A DNA stretch of 64,000 nucleotides from Winslowiella iniecta (lineage in GTDB: Bacteria > Pseudomonadota > Gammaproteobacteria > Enterobacterales > Enterobacteriaceae), in the NCBI RefSeq assembly GCF_001267535.1, contig NZ_JRXE01000020.1, positions 36,691 to 100,690 on the forward strand, in the 5' to 3' direction. A model generated the notes under the pieces. The model had not been told where the DNA came from. It saw only the letters and a program-made list of their open reading frames with translations, and searched no databases. Position 1 is the first letter of the stretch; every line of letters starts with the position of its first letter. Of this stretch, positions 48,469 through 56,542 are shown in pieces. The position numbers were made by a program, and so were the translations under genes.

Positions 48469-49671
48469 ATGCAGGTTACATCGATTCGGGAAAAAGGCGT
48501 GCCGGTCAGCGGCAAACAACTGTTGCAGGACGTCTCGCTGCCAGCGTTAGTGCTACACCGTTCCGCATTACTGCATAACCTCAGCTGGATGCAGGAGTAC
48601 GCCGCCCGACACGGCGCTGAGCTGGCACCCCATGGCAAAACCACTATGGCACCGCAGCTGTTTCTGCGCCAGATCGAGGCCGGATCCTGGGGCATTACCC
48701 TGGCAACGGCGACCCAAAGTGCGGTTGCCGCGCAGCACGGCATCCGTCGCATCCTGATGGCGAATCAGCTGCTGGGGCAGGCGAATATGCAGATCGTGGC
48801 GGATTTACTGCGCGACGGTGAGCTGGAGTTTCACTGCCTGGTCGACAGTGTGGAAAATGTGCATCAGCTCGGACAGTTTTTCACCGCGCAGGGATTAACG
48901 CTAAATGTGCTGCTGGAAGTGGGCGTGGTGAATGGCCGCTGCGGTTGTCGCAGCCAACAACAGATTGATGAAGTTATTGCGGCGGTGGCGCAGCATCACT
49001 CGCTGGCGCTCAGCGGCATCGAAGGTTATGAAGGCGTCATTAATAGCGAGAGCGAACAGCAGGATGTGGAAACCTTTATCGCGCGGCTGGTAGAGATTGC
49101 GCTGGCGCTGAAAGCATCCGGCCAGTTCAGCAGCGCACGGCCGATTATTACCGCGTCCGGCTCGGCCTGGTACGATCGGGTGGCCGAAGCCTTTGCGCGT
49201 CAGGATGCACGTGAGGCCTTTATTACACTGATGTGCCCCGGCTGCTATCTGGTGCACGATCACGGCATTTATCAGCAGGCGCAACATGCTCTGCTGGAGC
49301 GACACCCGGAAATGCACCGGGCTTTATTACCGGCGATGGAAGTGTTCGCTTATGTGCAGTCGGTGCCGGAGCCGGGGCGGGTGATTGCTGCGCTCGGTAA
49401 GCGCGATATTGCTCACGATAGTCTGCCCGTACCGTTGCGGGTTTATCCGCAGGGCAGCACCGATGCGCAGGTGCTCGACGCGGGGTATCGGGTGCTAAGG
49501 CTGATGGATCAGCATGCGTTTATCGAGGTCTCTGACGATCACCGGCTAACGCCGGGCGATATTATCGCGTTTGGCGCCTCGCATCCTTGTCTGACTTTTG
49601 ATAAATGGCGACGTCTGTGCGTGGTCGACGATCGGTTGCAGGTGACTGAGACGCTGGAAACTTTTTTCTAA
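48469..49671 (+). CDS. PLP-dependent D-serine dehydratase/D-threonine aldolase-like enzyme
   Basis: This 400-residue protein has an alanine-racemase-like N-terminal barrel and a C-terminal D-serine dehydratase-like domain. K57 in APHGKTTMAP fits the PLP-binding lysine. H372 and C374 in SHPCLTFDKW fit the metal-binding His/Cys pair of eukaryotic-type D-serine dehydratases. Likely chemistry is lyase or deaminase action on a D-hydroxy amino acid, but the substrate is unknown. The ATG at 48469 follows GAGGAAA; earlier in-frame ATGs lack a good site. It sits between nadC and ampD, which are usually neighbours. Confidence 0.8.
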   Translation: MQVTSIREKGVPVSGKQLLQDVSLPALVLHRSALLHNLSWMQEYAARHGAELAPHGKTTMAPQLFLRQIEAGSWGITLATATQSAVAAQHGIRRILMANQLLGQANMQIVADLLRDGELEFHCLVDSVENVHQLGQFFTAQGLTLNVLLEVGVVNGRCGCRSQQQIDEVIAAVAQHHSLALSGIEGYEGVINSESEQQDVETFIARLVEIALALKASGQFSSARPIITASGSAWYDRVAEAFARQDAREAFITLMCPGCYLVHDHGIYQQAQHALLERHPEMHRALLPAMEVFAYVQSVPEPGRVIAALGKRDIAHDSLPVPLRVYPQGSTDAQVLDAGYRVLRLMDQHAFIEVSDDHRLTPGDIIAFGASHPCLTFDKWRRLCVVDDRLQVTETLETFF

Positions 49672-49730
49672 ACTCGCCGCCAAAAAAACCGTGCTACTCT
49701 GAGGAAAACGAGGTGACAGGAGGGAAGGGC

Positions 49731-50309
49731 ATGCAGTTGCAAGATGGCTGGATTGTGGGTGTAAAACAGGTGCCATCGCCACATTTTAATTCACGTCCGG
49801 CAGAGGAAGTGCCTTCGCTGCTGGTGGTGCACAATATCAGTCTGCCGCCGGGTGAATTTGGTGGCCCGTATATTGACGCGCTGTTTACCGGCCAGCTTGA
49901 TGCCAGTGCGCACCCGTTTTTCGCCGAAATTGCGCAGTTACGGGTCTCGGCGCACTGTCTGATTCGCCGTGACGGAGAAATCGTGCAGTATGTTCCTTTC
50001 CATCTGCGCGCCTGGCATGCGGGGATTTCATGCTGGCAAGGACGTGAAAACTGCAATGATTTTTCCGTTGGTATTGAGCTGGAAGGCACTGACACCCTGC
50101 CGTATACCGAAGTGCAGTATCAGGCGCTGCAACAGGTCACGGCGCTGTTAATGCAGCACTATCCGCTGACCATTGAGCGTATTACCGGGCACAGCGATAT
50201 TGCCCCCGAACGTAAAACCGATCCCGGACCGGCATTCGACTGGGAAAAATTCCGCCACGGGTTAAGCCATCAGTCCGGGGACGCCATTTCGAAGGAGCGC
50301 AATGCATGA
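49731..50309 (+). CDS. ampD: N-acetyl-anhydromuramyl-L-alanine amidase AmpD
   Basis: AmpD (192 residues) is the cytoplasmic zinc amidase that recycles anhydro-muropeptides. Its loss induces ampC beta-lactamase where present. Zinc ligands H34, H154 and D164 are all in place, in VVHN, TGHSD and KTDPGP. The ATG at 49731 follows AGGAGGGAAGG; a GTG 18 bases upstream is less likely. The 3' end overlaps ampE by 4 bp. Confidence 0.95.
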   Translation: MQLQDGWIVGVKQVPSPHFNSRPAEEVPSLLVVHNISLPPGEFGGPYIDALFTGQLDASAHPFFAEIAQLRVSAHCLIRRDGEIVQYVPFHLRAWHAGISCWQGRENCNDFSVGIELEGTDTLPYTEVQYQALQQVTALLMQHYPLTIERITGHSDIAPERKTDPGPAFDWEKFRHGLSHQSGDAISKERNA

Positions 50310-51160
50310 CCTTATTTAGCCTGTTGCTGGTATTAGGTTGGGAACGGTTGTTCAAATCGGGTGAGCACTGGCAGCTGGATCACCGTCTGGAACCGCTGTT
50401 TCGCGGCCAAAAACGGTTTTCACTGCTGCGCACATTGCTGATGACGCTGCTGGCGATGGCGGCAGTGCTGGTGATTATCACATCGCTGAAAGGGCTGTTT
50501 TTCGGCGTGGTGCAGCTGATTTTCTGGATTATGATTGGCCTGCTGTGTATTGGTGCCGGATCGGTACGGCTGCACTATCACGCGTATCTCAAGGCGGCCA
50601 GCCATGATGACAGTCATGCGCGTGATGCGATGGCGGAAGAGCTGACATTGATTCATGGTGTGCCGGTGGACTGCAACGAGGGCGAGTTCCTGCGTGAACT
50701 GCAAAATGCGCTGCTGTGGATTAACTTCCGCTATTATCTGGCTCCGCTGTTCTGGTTTGTGGTGGGTGGCGCGTATGGTCCGGTATTGCTGGTGGGTTAC
50801 GCGTTTCTGCGTGGCTGGCAAAGCTGGCTGGCGCGACACCATTCGCCGCTGGCGCGTTCGCAATCCGGCATTGATGCGATTTTGCATTGGGCAGACTGGA
50901 TTCCGGTGCGGCTCGCCGGGGTTGCCTATGCGCTGCTGGGCCACGGTGAGCGCGCGCTACCGGCATGGTTCGCCTCGCTGGGCGATCGCCACAGTTCGCA
51001 ATATCAGGTGCTGACCCGCCTCGCGCAGTTCTCGCTGGCACGGGATCCGCACCTGGATAAAGTCGAGACACCGCGCGTGGCGGTGGCTCTGGCGAAAAAG
51101 GTGTCATTGGTGATAGTGGTGGTGGTCGCCATTCTCACCATTTATGGCACGCTGGTATAG
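50306..51160 (+). CDS. ampE: Inner-membrane protein AmpE
   Basis: AmpE (284 residues, as in E. coli) is a polytopic membrane protein coupled to ampD, with about four hydrophobic helices. Its role in beta-lactamase regulation or cell-wall recycling is not settled. The stop codon directly abuts the stop of the convergent GH43 gene with no bases between them. Confidence 0.94.
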   Translation: MTLFSLLLVLGWERLFKSGEHWQLDHRLEPLFRGQKRFSLLRTLLMTLLAMAAVLVIITSLKGLFFGVVQLIFWIMIGLLCIGAGSVRLHYHAYLKAASHDDSHARDAMAEELTLIHGVPVDCNEGEFLRELQNALLWINFRYYLAPLFWFVVGGAYGPVLLVGYAFLRGWQSWLARHHSPLARSQSGIDAILHWADWIPVRLAGVAYALLGHGERALPAWFASLGDRHSSQYQVLTRLAQFSLARDPHLDKVETPRVAVALAKKVSLVIVVVVAILTIYGTLV

Positions 51161-52111
51161 TTACTGCTCCGCAGGCGGCACGCCGAAATCTGGCATGCCG
51201 TGCTGATCCCAGCGAAATGTTTTAATACGCGTATGGCGATTCGGGTCCCACAGCGGATCGCCCTCAATTTCCGTATAGTTGCGGGCGTGATACACCAGCA
51301 CATCTGCGCCATTTTCGGCCACGGTAAAGCAGTTATGGCCGGGGCCATACTGACGATGATCCCAGTGGGTGCTGAACACCGGACGCGCCGATTTAGACCA
51401 GTTAGCCGCCTGCATTGGATCGGCATCCGCATCAATCCATAACAATCCCATACAGTAGTTTTCATCGGTGGCGCTGGCGGAATAGCTGACAAACAGTTTG
51501 TCGCCATGGCGGATGACCGCCGGCCCTTCGTTAACGCTAAAACCGGCACACTCCCATTGGTATTGTGGACGGCTAAGCATCACCGGCGGTGTTTTCAACG
51601 TCCAGGGATTTTCCAGTTCCGCCAGGTACAGATTGGAGTTGCCGGGAATGACCGGATCTTTCTGCGCCCATAAATACCAGTTTTTTCCCTGATGCTGAAA
51701 AGCGGTCGCGTCCAGCGCAAAGCTGTCGATGGGCGTCTGCACCTGGCCGCGTTCAAGCCAGTTGCCGCTGAGCGGGTCCGCATCGCGGCACTCCAGCGCA
51801 AACATGCGGTGCTGAAACAAGCCGTCTTTAATTGTCCGGCTGGGGGCTGCCGCGAAGTAAATCATCCAGCTTTCGTCGATAAGATGCAGTTCCGGTGCCC
51901 AGATCAGTTCGCTCATTGGGCCGCTGTCTGGTTTGCGCCACACCACCACCGGCGTGGCATCGCGCAGCCCGAGCAGGGTGCTGGCGCGGCGGATTTCCAG
52001 CCGATCGTATTCCGGCACCGAGGCGATAAAGTAGTAGTGATCGTTATGGCGCAGAATAAAAGGGTCAGCCCGCTGTTCGATTAGCGGGTTCGGCCAGTTC
52101 AGGTCACTCAT
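51161..52111 (-). CDS. Family GH43 glycosidase, probably alpha-L-arabinofuranosidase
   Basis: This 316-residue protein has the five-bladed beta-propeller pattern of glycoside hydrolase family 43. The catalytic trio is in place: base D16 (RADPFI), pKa modulator D134 (ALDATAF) and acid E195 (NEGPAV). YSASATDENYCMGLL near 210 resembles exo-alpha-1,5-arabinofuranosidases. No signal peptide is seen, so it acts in the cytoplasm on imported oligosaccharides. It overlaps the transporter stop by 1 bp (TAATG). Arabinan or xylan substrates are possible. Confidence 0.85.
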   Translation of the reverse strand: MSDLNWPNPLIEQRADPFILRHNDHYYFIASVPEYDRLEIRRASTLLGLRDATPVVVWRKPDSGPMSELIWAPELHLIDESWMIYFAAAPSRTIKDGLFQHRMFALECRDADPLSGNWLERGQVQTPIDSFALDATAFQHQGKNWYLWAQKDPVIPGNSNLYLAELENPWTLKTPPVMLSRPQYQWECAGFSVNEGPAVIRHGDKLFVSYSASATDENYCMGLLWIDADADPMQAANWSKSARPVFSTHWDHRQYGPGHNCFTVAENGADVLVYHARNYTEIEGDPLWDPNRHTRIKTFRWDQHGMPDFGVPPAEQ

Positions 52112-53523
52112 TACGCCACTCCTTCTGGTTTGATCTCAATGGATTTTTCGTCGCGGTATTCGCTCAGCTCGCGATAGTTTTCACGCCGCTTCGCCAGGTC
52201 GATTTGAATGGTTTGCATCAGCTGACGGTCCACTTTCATCAGCCGAACCACGCCCGCCGTGAGCAGATAACCGATGCCGGGGATGACGGTAAACAGCAGC
52301 ATAATGCCGTTAATCGCCGTGGCGCTTTGCTGCTTCGCGCCAGCATCATACCCGTACCACGACAGCAGAAAACCGACCATCGCGCCCGCTACCGCCAGCC
52401 CGACTTTAAGGAAGAACAGATTGCCGGAGAAACTGATGCCGGTAATGCGTTTGCCGGTTTTCCATTCACCGTAGTCATCTACGTCAGCCATCAGTGACCA
52501 GTGCAGTGGCGATGGGATCTGGTGGAAGATATTCAGCAGGAAATACATCACCACAATCAGTACCGTGGCCTGTGGATCGAGGAAGTAAAAACCGGTGGAG
52601 AAAATCGCCAGCACGATATTGGTCCAGAAAAACACTTTCAGTTTGCACCAGCGGTCGGTAAGCACTTTTGCCAGCGTACTGCCGATCATCATGCCGATCA
52701 CGCCCAGGCTGATAAATAGCGTGGCAAAGCTGGTTGATTGCTGCATCACCCAGATAACGTAATACATGGTGGCCGCCATACGAATAAACCCGGGGCAGAC
52801 ATTACACAGCGTCAGCAGCAGAATGCGCACCCATTGATCGTTTTTCCACACATCCTTTAAGTCGGCCTTCAACTGATCATTACTTGGCACTGCCGGTTTA
52901 ATGCGTTCGCGCACCGTAGCAAAGCAGAACAGAAACATACACAGGCCAATGACTGCCATGACACCCATCGCCATCTGGTAGCCGCGTGCTTTATCTTCAC
53001 CGCCAAACCATTCGGCCAGTGGCAGCAGGGAAAGCGACAGAATCAGCGTGGCGATGCCGACCATCACAAAACGGTAGGACTGGCAGGAGACGCGCTCGCC
53101 GGGATCGTTGGTGATCACCCCGCCCAGTGAACAGTAAGGAATATTAATCGCGGTATAAGCCAGTGACATCAGGAAGTAGGTTACAAAGGCGTAGATGACT
53201 TTGCTCTCATAGCTCCAGTCCGGCGTGGTAAACATCAGCACGCTGAACAGCACGTAAGGTACCGAAACCCACAGTAACCATGGACGAAAACGCCCCCAGC
53301 GGCTGCGGGTGCGATCGGCAATCGCCCCCATAATCGGGTCGGTGACCGCATCCAGTACCCTGACCGACAGTAACAGCACCCCGACCAGTGCCGGAGCAAG
53401 ACCGAAGACATCAGTATAGAAGTAGCTTAAAAACAACATGATGGCACCGCCAATCATATTGCAGCCCGCATCACCCATGCCGTAACCGATTTTTTCTTTA
53501 ACTGAAAGCGCTGTTGCCTTCAT
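52111..53523 (-). CDS. GPH-family sugar:cation symporter
   Basis: This 470-residue transporter belongs to the glycoside-pentoside-hexuronide family (XylP/YicJ/MelB relatives). It starts KEKIGYGMGDAGCNM and has the conserved DAVTDPIMGAIADRTRSRWGRFRPW near residue 60-85, with about 12 helices. The ATG at 53523 follows GGGAG; a GTG 15 bases upstream is possible. Coupling to the GH43 gene suggests import of arabino- or xylo-oligosaccharides. Confidence 0.88.
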   Translation of the reverse strand: MKATALSVKEKIGYGMGDAGCNMIGGAIMLFLSYFYTDVFGLAPALVGVLLLSVRVLDAVTDPIMGAIADRTRSRWGRFRPWLLWVSVPYVLFSVLMFTTPDWSYESKVIYAFVTYFLMSLAYTAINIPYCSLGGVITNDPGERVSCQSYRFVMVGIATLILSLSLLPLAEWFGGEDKARGYQMAMGVMAVIGLCMFLFCFATVRERIKPAVPSNDQLKADLKDVWKNDQWVRILLLTLCNVCPGFIRMAATMYYVIWVMQQSTSFATLFISLGVIGMMIGSTLAKVLTDRWCKLKVFFWTNIVLAIFSTGFYFLDPQATVLIVVMYFLLNIFHQIPSPLHWSLMADVDDYGEWKTGKRITGISFSGNLFFLKVGLAVAGAMVGFLLSWYGYDAGAKQQSATAINGIMLLFTVIPGIGYLLTAGVVRLMKVDRQLMQTIQIDLAKRRENYRELSEYRDEKSIEIKPEGVA

Positions 53524-53684
53524 CGTCTGTTCTCCCACCCTCGGACAGTATCCTGCGTTGAGAAAACATTATTAATGGTTATGTGTCAGCGTGTGCAGCA
53601 GTAAACCGTCGCACAGATGGACAAAATGACTGTGGGGATGAAAGTGTGAGGGAGTTAACAATCGTGGGAGAGGAAAATTATTGA

Positions 53685-53710
53685 TACGGGCGACGAGAAC
53701 GCCGCCCGTA
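53685..53710. terminator. GC-rich hairpin after aroP
   Basis: TACGGGCG-a-CG and CG-c-CGCCCGTA pair around an AGAA loop, with one mismatch, 4 bp past the aroP stop. It shares the ACGGGCG core with the palindromes after setA and nadC. It probably ends the aroP transcript. Confidence 0.6.
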
Positions 53711-53714
53711 AAGA

Positions 53715-55070
53715 TTACGCTTTTTGCGTTTTTTTCTTAATGGCGTAGCCGATTGCCAGCACCAGCACCCAGACCGGAATTAACCAGACGGAGATAGCCA
53801 TCGAAGGGGTCATCGCCATAATCACCAGAATGCCGAGCATAAATGCCAGACAGATCCAGTTACCCAGCGGGTAGAACAGCGCCCGGAAGCGCGTGGTAAT
53901 ACCTTGCTGATCTTTCTTACGACGGAACTTCAGGTGCGCCAGGCTGATCATGGCCCAGTTAATCACCAGCGCCGAAACCACTAACGACATCAGAATACCG
54001 AAAGCTTCACCTGGCATCAGGTAATTGACCAGTACACAAATGGCGGTAGCCAGTGCCGAAACCCCAATCGCAATGATCGGTACGCCACGCGCATCAACTT
54101 TCAGCAGCGCTTTCGGACCGTTACCTTGCTTCGCCAGGCCGTACAGCATACGACTGTTGCTGTACACGCAGCTGTTATACACCGACAGTGCCGCCGTCAG
54201 AATTACCACGTTCAGGGCGTTCGCCACCAGGCTGTCGCCGAGATCGTGGAAAATCATCACGAACGGGCTGCCGCCTTCGACCACTTTGGTCCATGGATAA
54301 AGTGACAACAGTACCGCCAGCGAGCCGATATAGAAAATCAGGATACGATAGATAACCTGATTGGTCGCTTTAGGAATACTTCTTTCCGGATCGTCAGCCT
54401 CAGCAGCGGTAATCCCCACCAGTTCAAGTCCACCGAAGGAGAACATAATCACCGCCATGGCCATTACCAGCCCGGAGACGCCATTCGGGAAGAAGCCCCC
54501 GATATCCCAGATATTACTCACATGCGCTTCCGGGCCACCTTTGCCGCTGAACAGCAACCAGCAACCGAAGACGATCATGCCAATGACCGCGACCACTTTG
54601 ATAATCGCAAACCAGAATTCCATTTCGCCATAGACTTTGACGTTGGAGAGGTTAATTGCGTTGATCAGTAAGAAGAAGACAGCGGCAGAGACCCAGGTCG
54701 GGATTTCCGGCCACCAGTACTGCACATAAATACCAACGGCGGTCAGCTCGGCCATCGCCACCAGCACATACAGCACCCAGTAGTTCCAGCCGGAAGCGAA
54801 ACCGGCGAAGTCACCCCAGTATTTATAAGCGAAGTGGCTAAATGAACCAGCAACCGGCTCTTCTACTACCATTTCGCCCAACTGACGCATGATCATAAAA
54901 GCGATAAAGCCGCCGATGGCATAACCCAATAACACCGACGGGCCAGCCATTTTAATGGTCTGCGCAATACCCAGAAACAGGCCAGTCCCTACTGCGCCAC
55001 CCAATGCGATCAGCTGAATATGGCGATTTTTCAATCCCCGCTTCAGTTCATCGCCCTGCACTTTTTCCAT
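53715..55070 (-). CDS. aroP: Aromatic amino acid permease AroP
   Basis: AroP (451 residues; 457 in E. coli) is an APC-superfamily proton symporter for Phe, Tyr and Trp, with 12 membrane helices. The helix 1 motif QLIALGGAVGTGLFLG and the amphipathic MFSFGGLELVGITAAEADDPE near 213 are characteristic. It is divergent from pdhR as in E. coli. PheP is the main alternative, but position and sequence favour AroP. Confidence 0.93.
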   Translation of the reverse strand: MEKVQGDELKRGLKNRHIQLIALGGAVGTGLFLGIAQTIKMAGPSVLLGYAIGGFIAFMIMRQLGEMVVEEPVAGSFSHFAYKYWGDFAGFASGWNYWVLYVLVAMAELTAVGIYVQYWWPEIPTWVSAAVFFLLINAINLSNVKVYGEMEFWFAIIKVVAVIGMIVFGCWLLFSGKGGPEAHVSNIWDIGGFFPNGVSGLVMAMAVIMFSFGGLELVGITAAEADDPERSIPKATNQVIYRILIFYIGSLAVLLSLYPWTKVVEGGSPFVMIFHDLGDSLVANALNVVILTAALSVYNSCVYSNSRMLYGLAKQGNGPKALLKVDARGVPIIAIGVSALATAICVLVNYLMPGEAFGILMSLVVSALVINWAMISLAHLKFRRKKDQQGITTRFRALFYPLGNWICLAFMLGILVIMAMTPSMAISVWLIPVWVLVLAIGYAIKKKTQKA

Positions 55071-55595
55071 ATAAACCTCGTTATGTCGTTATTTTTATTG
55101 GAGCCTTTTCGCAACATTGGTCGAATTTGTAACCAAAATGTTGCGTATAACGTATTGATTACTTTACAGTATCGGCGTCTTAAAAATAGGGTTGATGCTT
55201 TCTCCGCGACAAGAATAGTGATAAGTGCAGACCTTTGCACTTGCTTTCGCTTTTCGTGCGGCAGAATGAATAAAAAATCGACGCTCGCTCACACTCTGCG
55301 ACAGATCTTTTCTGGCATAAAAGGCAAAAAATGACGAATAGCGTTACCTTATGGTTAAGCGCGAGAAACCACACTAATCCCGTGTAAGGTTTGGTAAAAA
55401 TTAGCGCCGTTAACCTTCCTGTATTGTTGCTTTACTACTATTTCTGACGCGATATCAGTATCTTTACAACGTGAGCCAGCCCCGGTTTCAGGCTGATGCC
55501 ATATAGACACAAGGTGAATACTTTGTTACTTTAGCGTCACCTTTTTGCAATTGGTATTACCAATTTACTCCGGCATATGGCATGAAGAAGGGATG
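55071..55595. promoter_or_regulatory. Divergent aroP-pdhR control region
   Basis: This 525-bp gap contains no credible gene. It holds the aroP and pdhR promoters. A weak TyrR-like box, CGTATT-N6-TTTACA at 55151-55168, keeps the invariant GTA and TAC bases and would fit aroP control by TyrR. The pdhR operator at 55550-55564 is described separately. Confidence 0.45.
55550..55564 (+). promoter_or_regulatory. PdhR operator
   Basis: ATTGGTATTACCAAT is a perfect match to the PdhR consensus ATTGGTNNNACCAAT, and the palindrome extends one base each side. It lies 31 bp upstream of the pdhR ATG. PdhR bound here represses pdhR-aceEF-lpd until pyruvate is present, as established in E. coli. Confidence 0.93.
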
Positions 55596-56360
55596 ATGGC
55601 CTACAGCAAAATCCGCCAACCAAAGTTATCCGATGCAATCGAGCAACAGCTCGAGTCTCTGATTATGGAAGGGACGCTGCGTCCGGGTGAAAAGCTGCTT
55701 CCTGAGCGTGAGCTCGCCAAACAGTTTGATGTATCCCGCCCCTCTTTACGTGAAGCTATCCAGCGTCTGGAAGCAAAAGGTCTGCTGCTGCGCCGTCAGG
55801 GCGGTGGCACATTCGTACAAAAAAGTCTGTGGCAAAGCCTGAGCGATCCGCTCGTTGAACTGCTTGCCGACCATCCTGAATCACAGTTCGATCTGCTGGA
55901 AACCCGTCACGCGCTGGAAGGCATTGCTGCTTACTACGCGGCGTTACGCGGCACCGACGAAGATTTGCAGCGCATACGCGACTGCCACGTGTTGATTCAG
56001 CAGGCGCAGGACAGCGGCGACTTAGATGCCGAAGCGGATGCGGTGATGCAGTATCAGATAGCCGTCACAGAAGCGGCGCATAATGTGGTGCTGCTGCATT
56101 TACTGCGCTGCATGGGGCCGATGCTGGAACAGAACGTACGACAGAACTTTGAATTGCTCTACTCGCGCCGGGAAATGTTGGCGAAAGTGAGCGGTCATCG
56201 CGCCAGCATTTTTGCGGCGATTGTGGCCCGTGAGCCGGAACAGGCCCGCGAAGCGTCACACCGCCATCTGGCGTTTATCGAGGAAATATTGCTGGACAGA
56301 AGTCGGGAGCAGAGTCGTAGAGAGCGCTCCTTGCGACGTTTACAGCAACGTAGGGAATAA
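55596..56360 (+). CDS. pdhR: Pyruvate-responsive repressor PdhR
   Basis: PdhR (254 residues, as in E. coli) is a GntR/FadR-type repressor of the pyruvate dehydrogenase operon. The winged helix at residues 10-75 includes [19 protein letters not shown], and the C-terminal FCD domain senses pyruvate. The second of two adjacent ATGs (55596) gives the family start [11 protein letters not shown]. Confidence 0.97.
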   Translation: MAYSKIRQPKLSDAIEQQLESLIMEGTLRPGEKLLPERELAKQFDVSRPSLREAIQRLEAKGLLLRRQGGGTFVQKSLWQSLSDPLVELLADHPESQFDLLETRHALEGIAAYYAALRGTDEDLQRIRDCHVLIQQAQDSGDLDAEADAVMQYQIAVTEAAHNVVLLHLLRCMGPMLEQNVRQNFELLYSRREMLAKVSGHRASIFAAIVAREPEQAREASHRHLAFIEEILLDRSREQSRRERSLRRLQQRRE

Positions 56361-56449
56361 CGCGTAAATATAACGCGGCAACTATGCCTGATATCCCTGG
56401 CGTGGCAGCTTACACCGCCGCCGCGTCAGCGCTAAAAGGTATAAACGAC

Positions 56450-56500
56450 GAGCCTGTCTCCATGTGTTCTGGCAACCCCAGAGCACAAGGAGGCAGGCTC
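56450..56500 (+). other. Long hairpin in the pdhR-aceE gap
   Basis: The segment 56450-56461 pairs with 56489-56500 over 12 positions (11 Watson-Crick and one G-U). After a single A opposite A, 56463-56472 pairs with 56478-56487 (9 Watson-Crick and one G-U) around a 5-base loop. The result is a nearly unbroken stem of about 22 bp. It ends 43 bp before the aceE ATG. No T-run follows, so it does not look like a normal terminator. It could affect pdhR-aceE processing or stability. Confidence 0.7.
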
Positions 56501-56542
56501 CAGACAATTCAACGTATTAGACACAGATAAGGAATACCCCCC

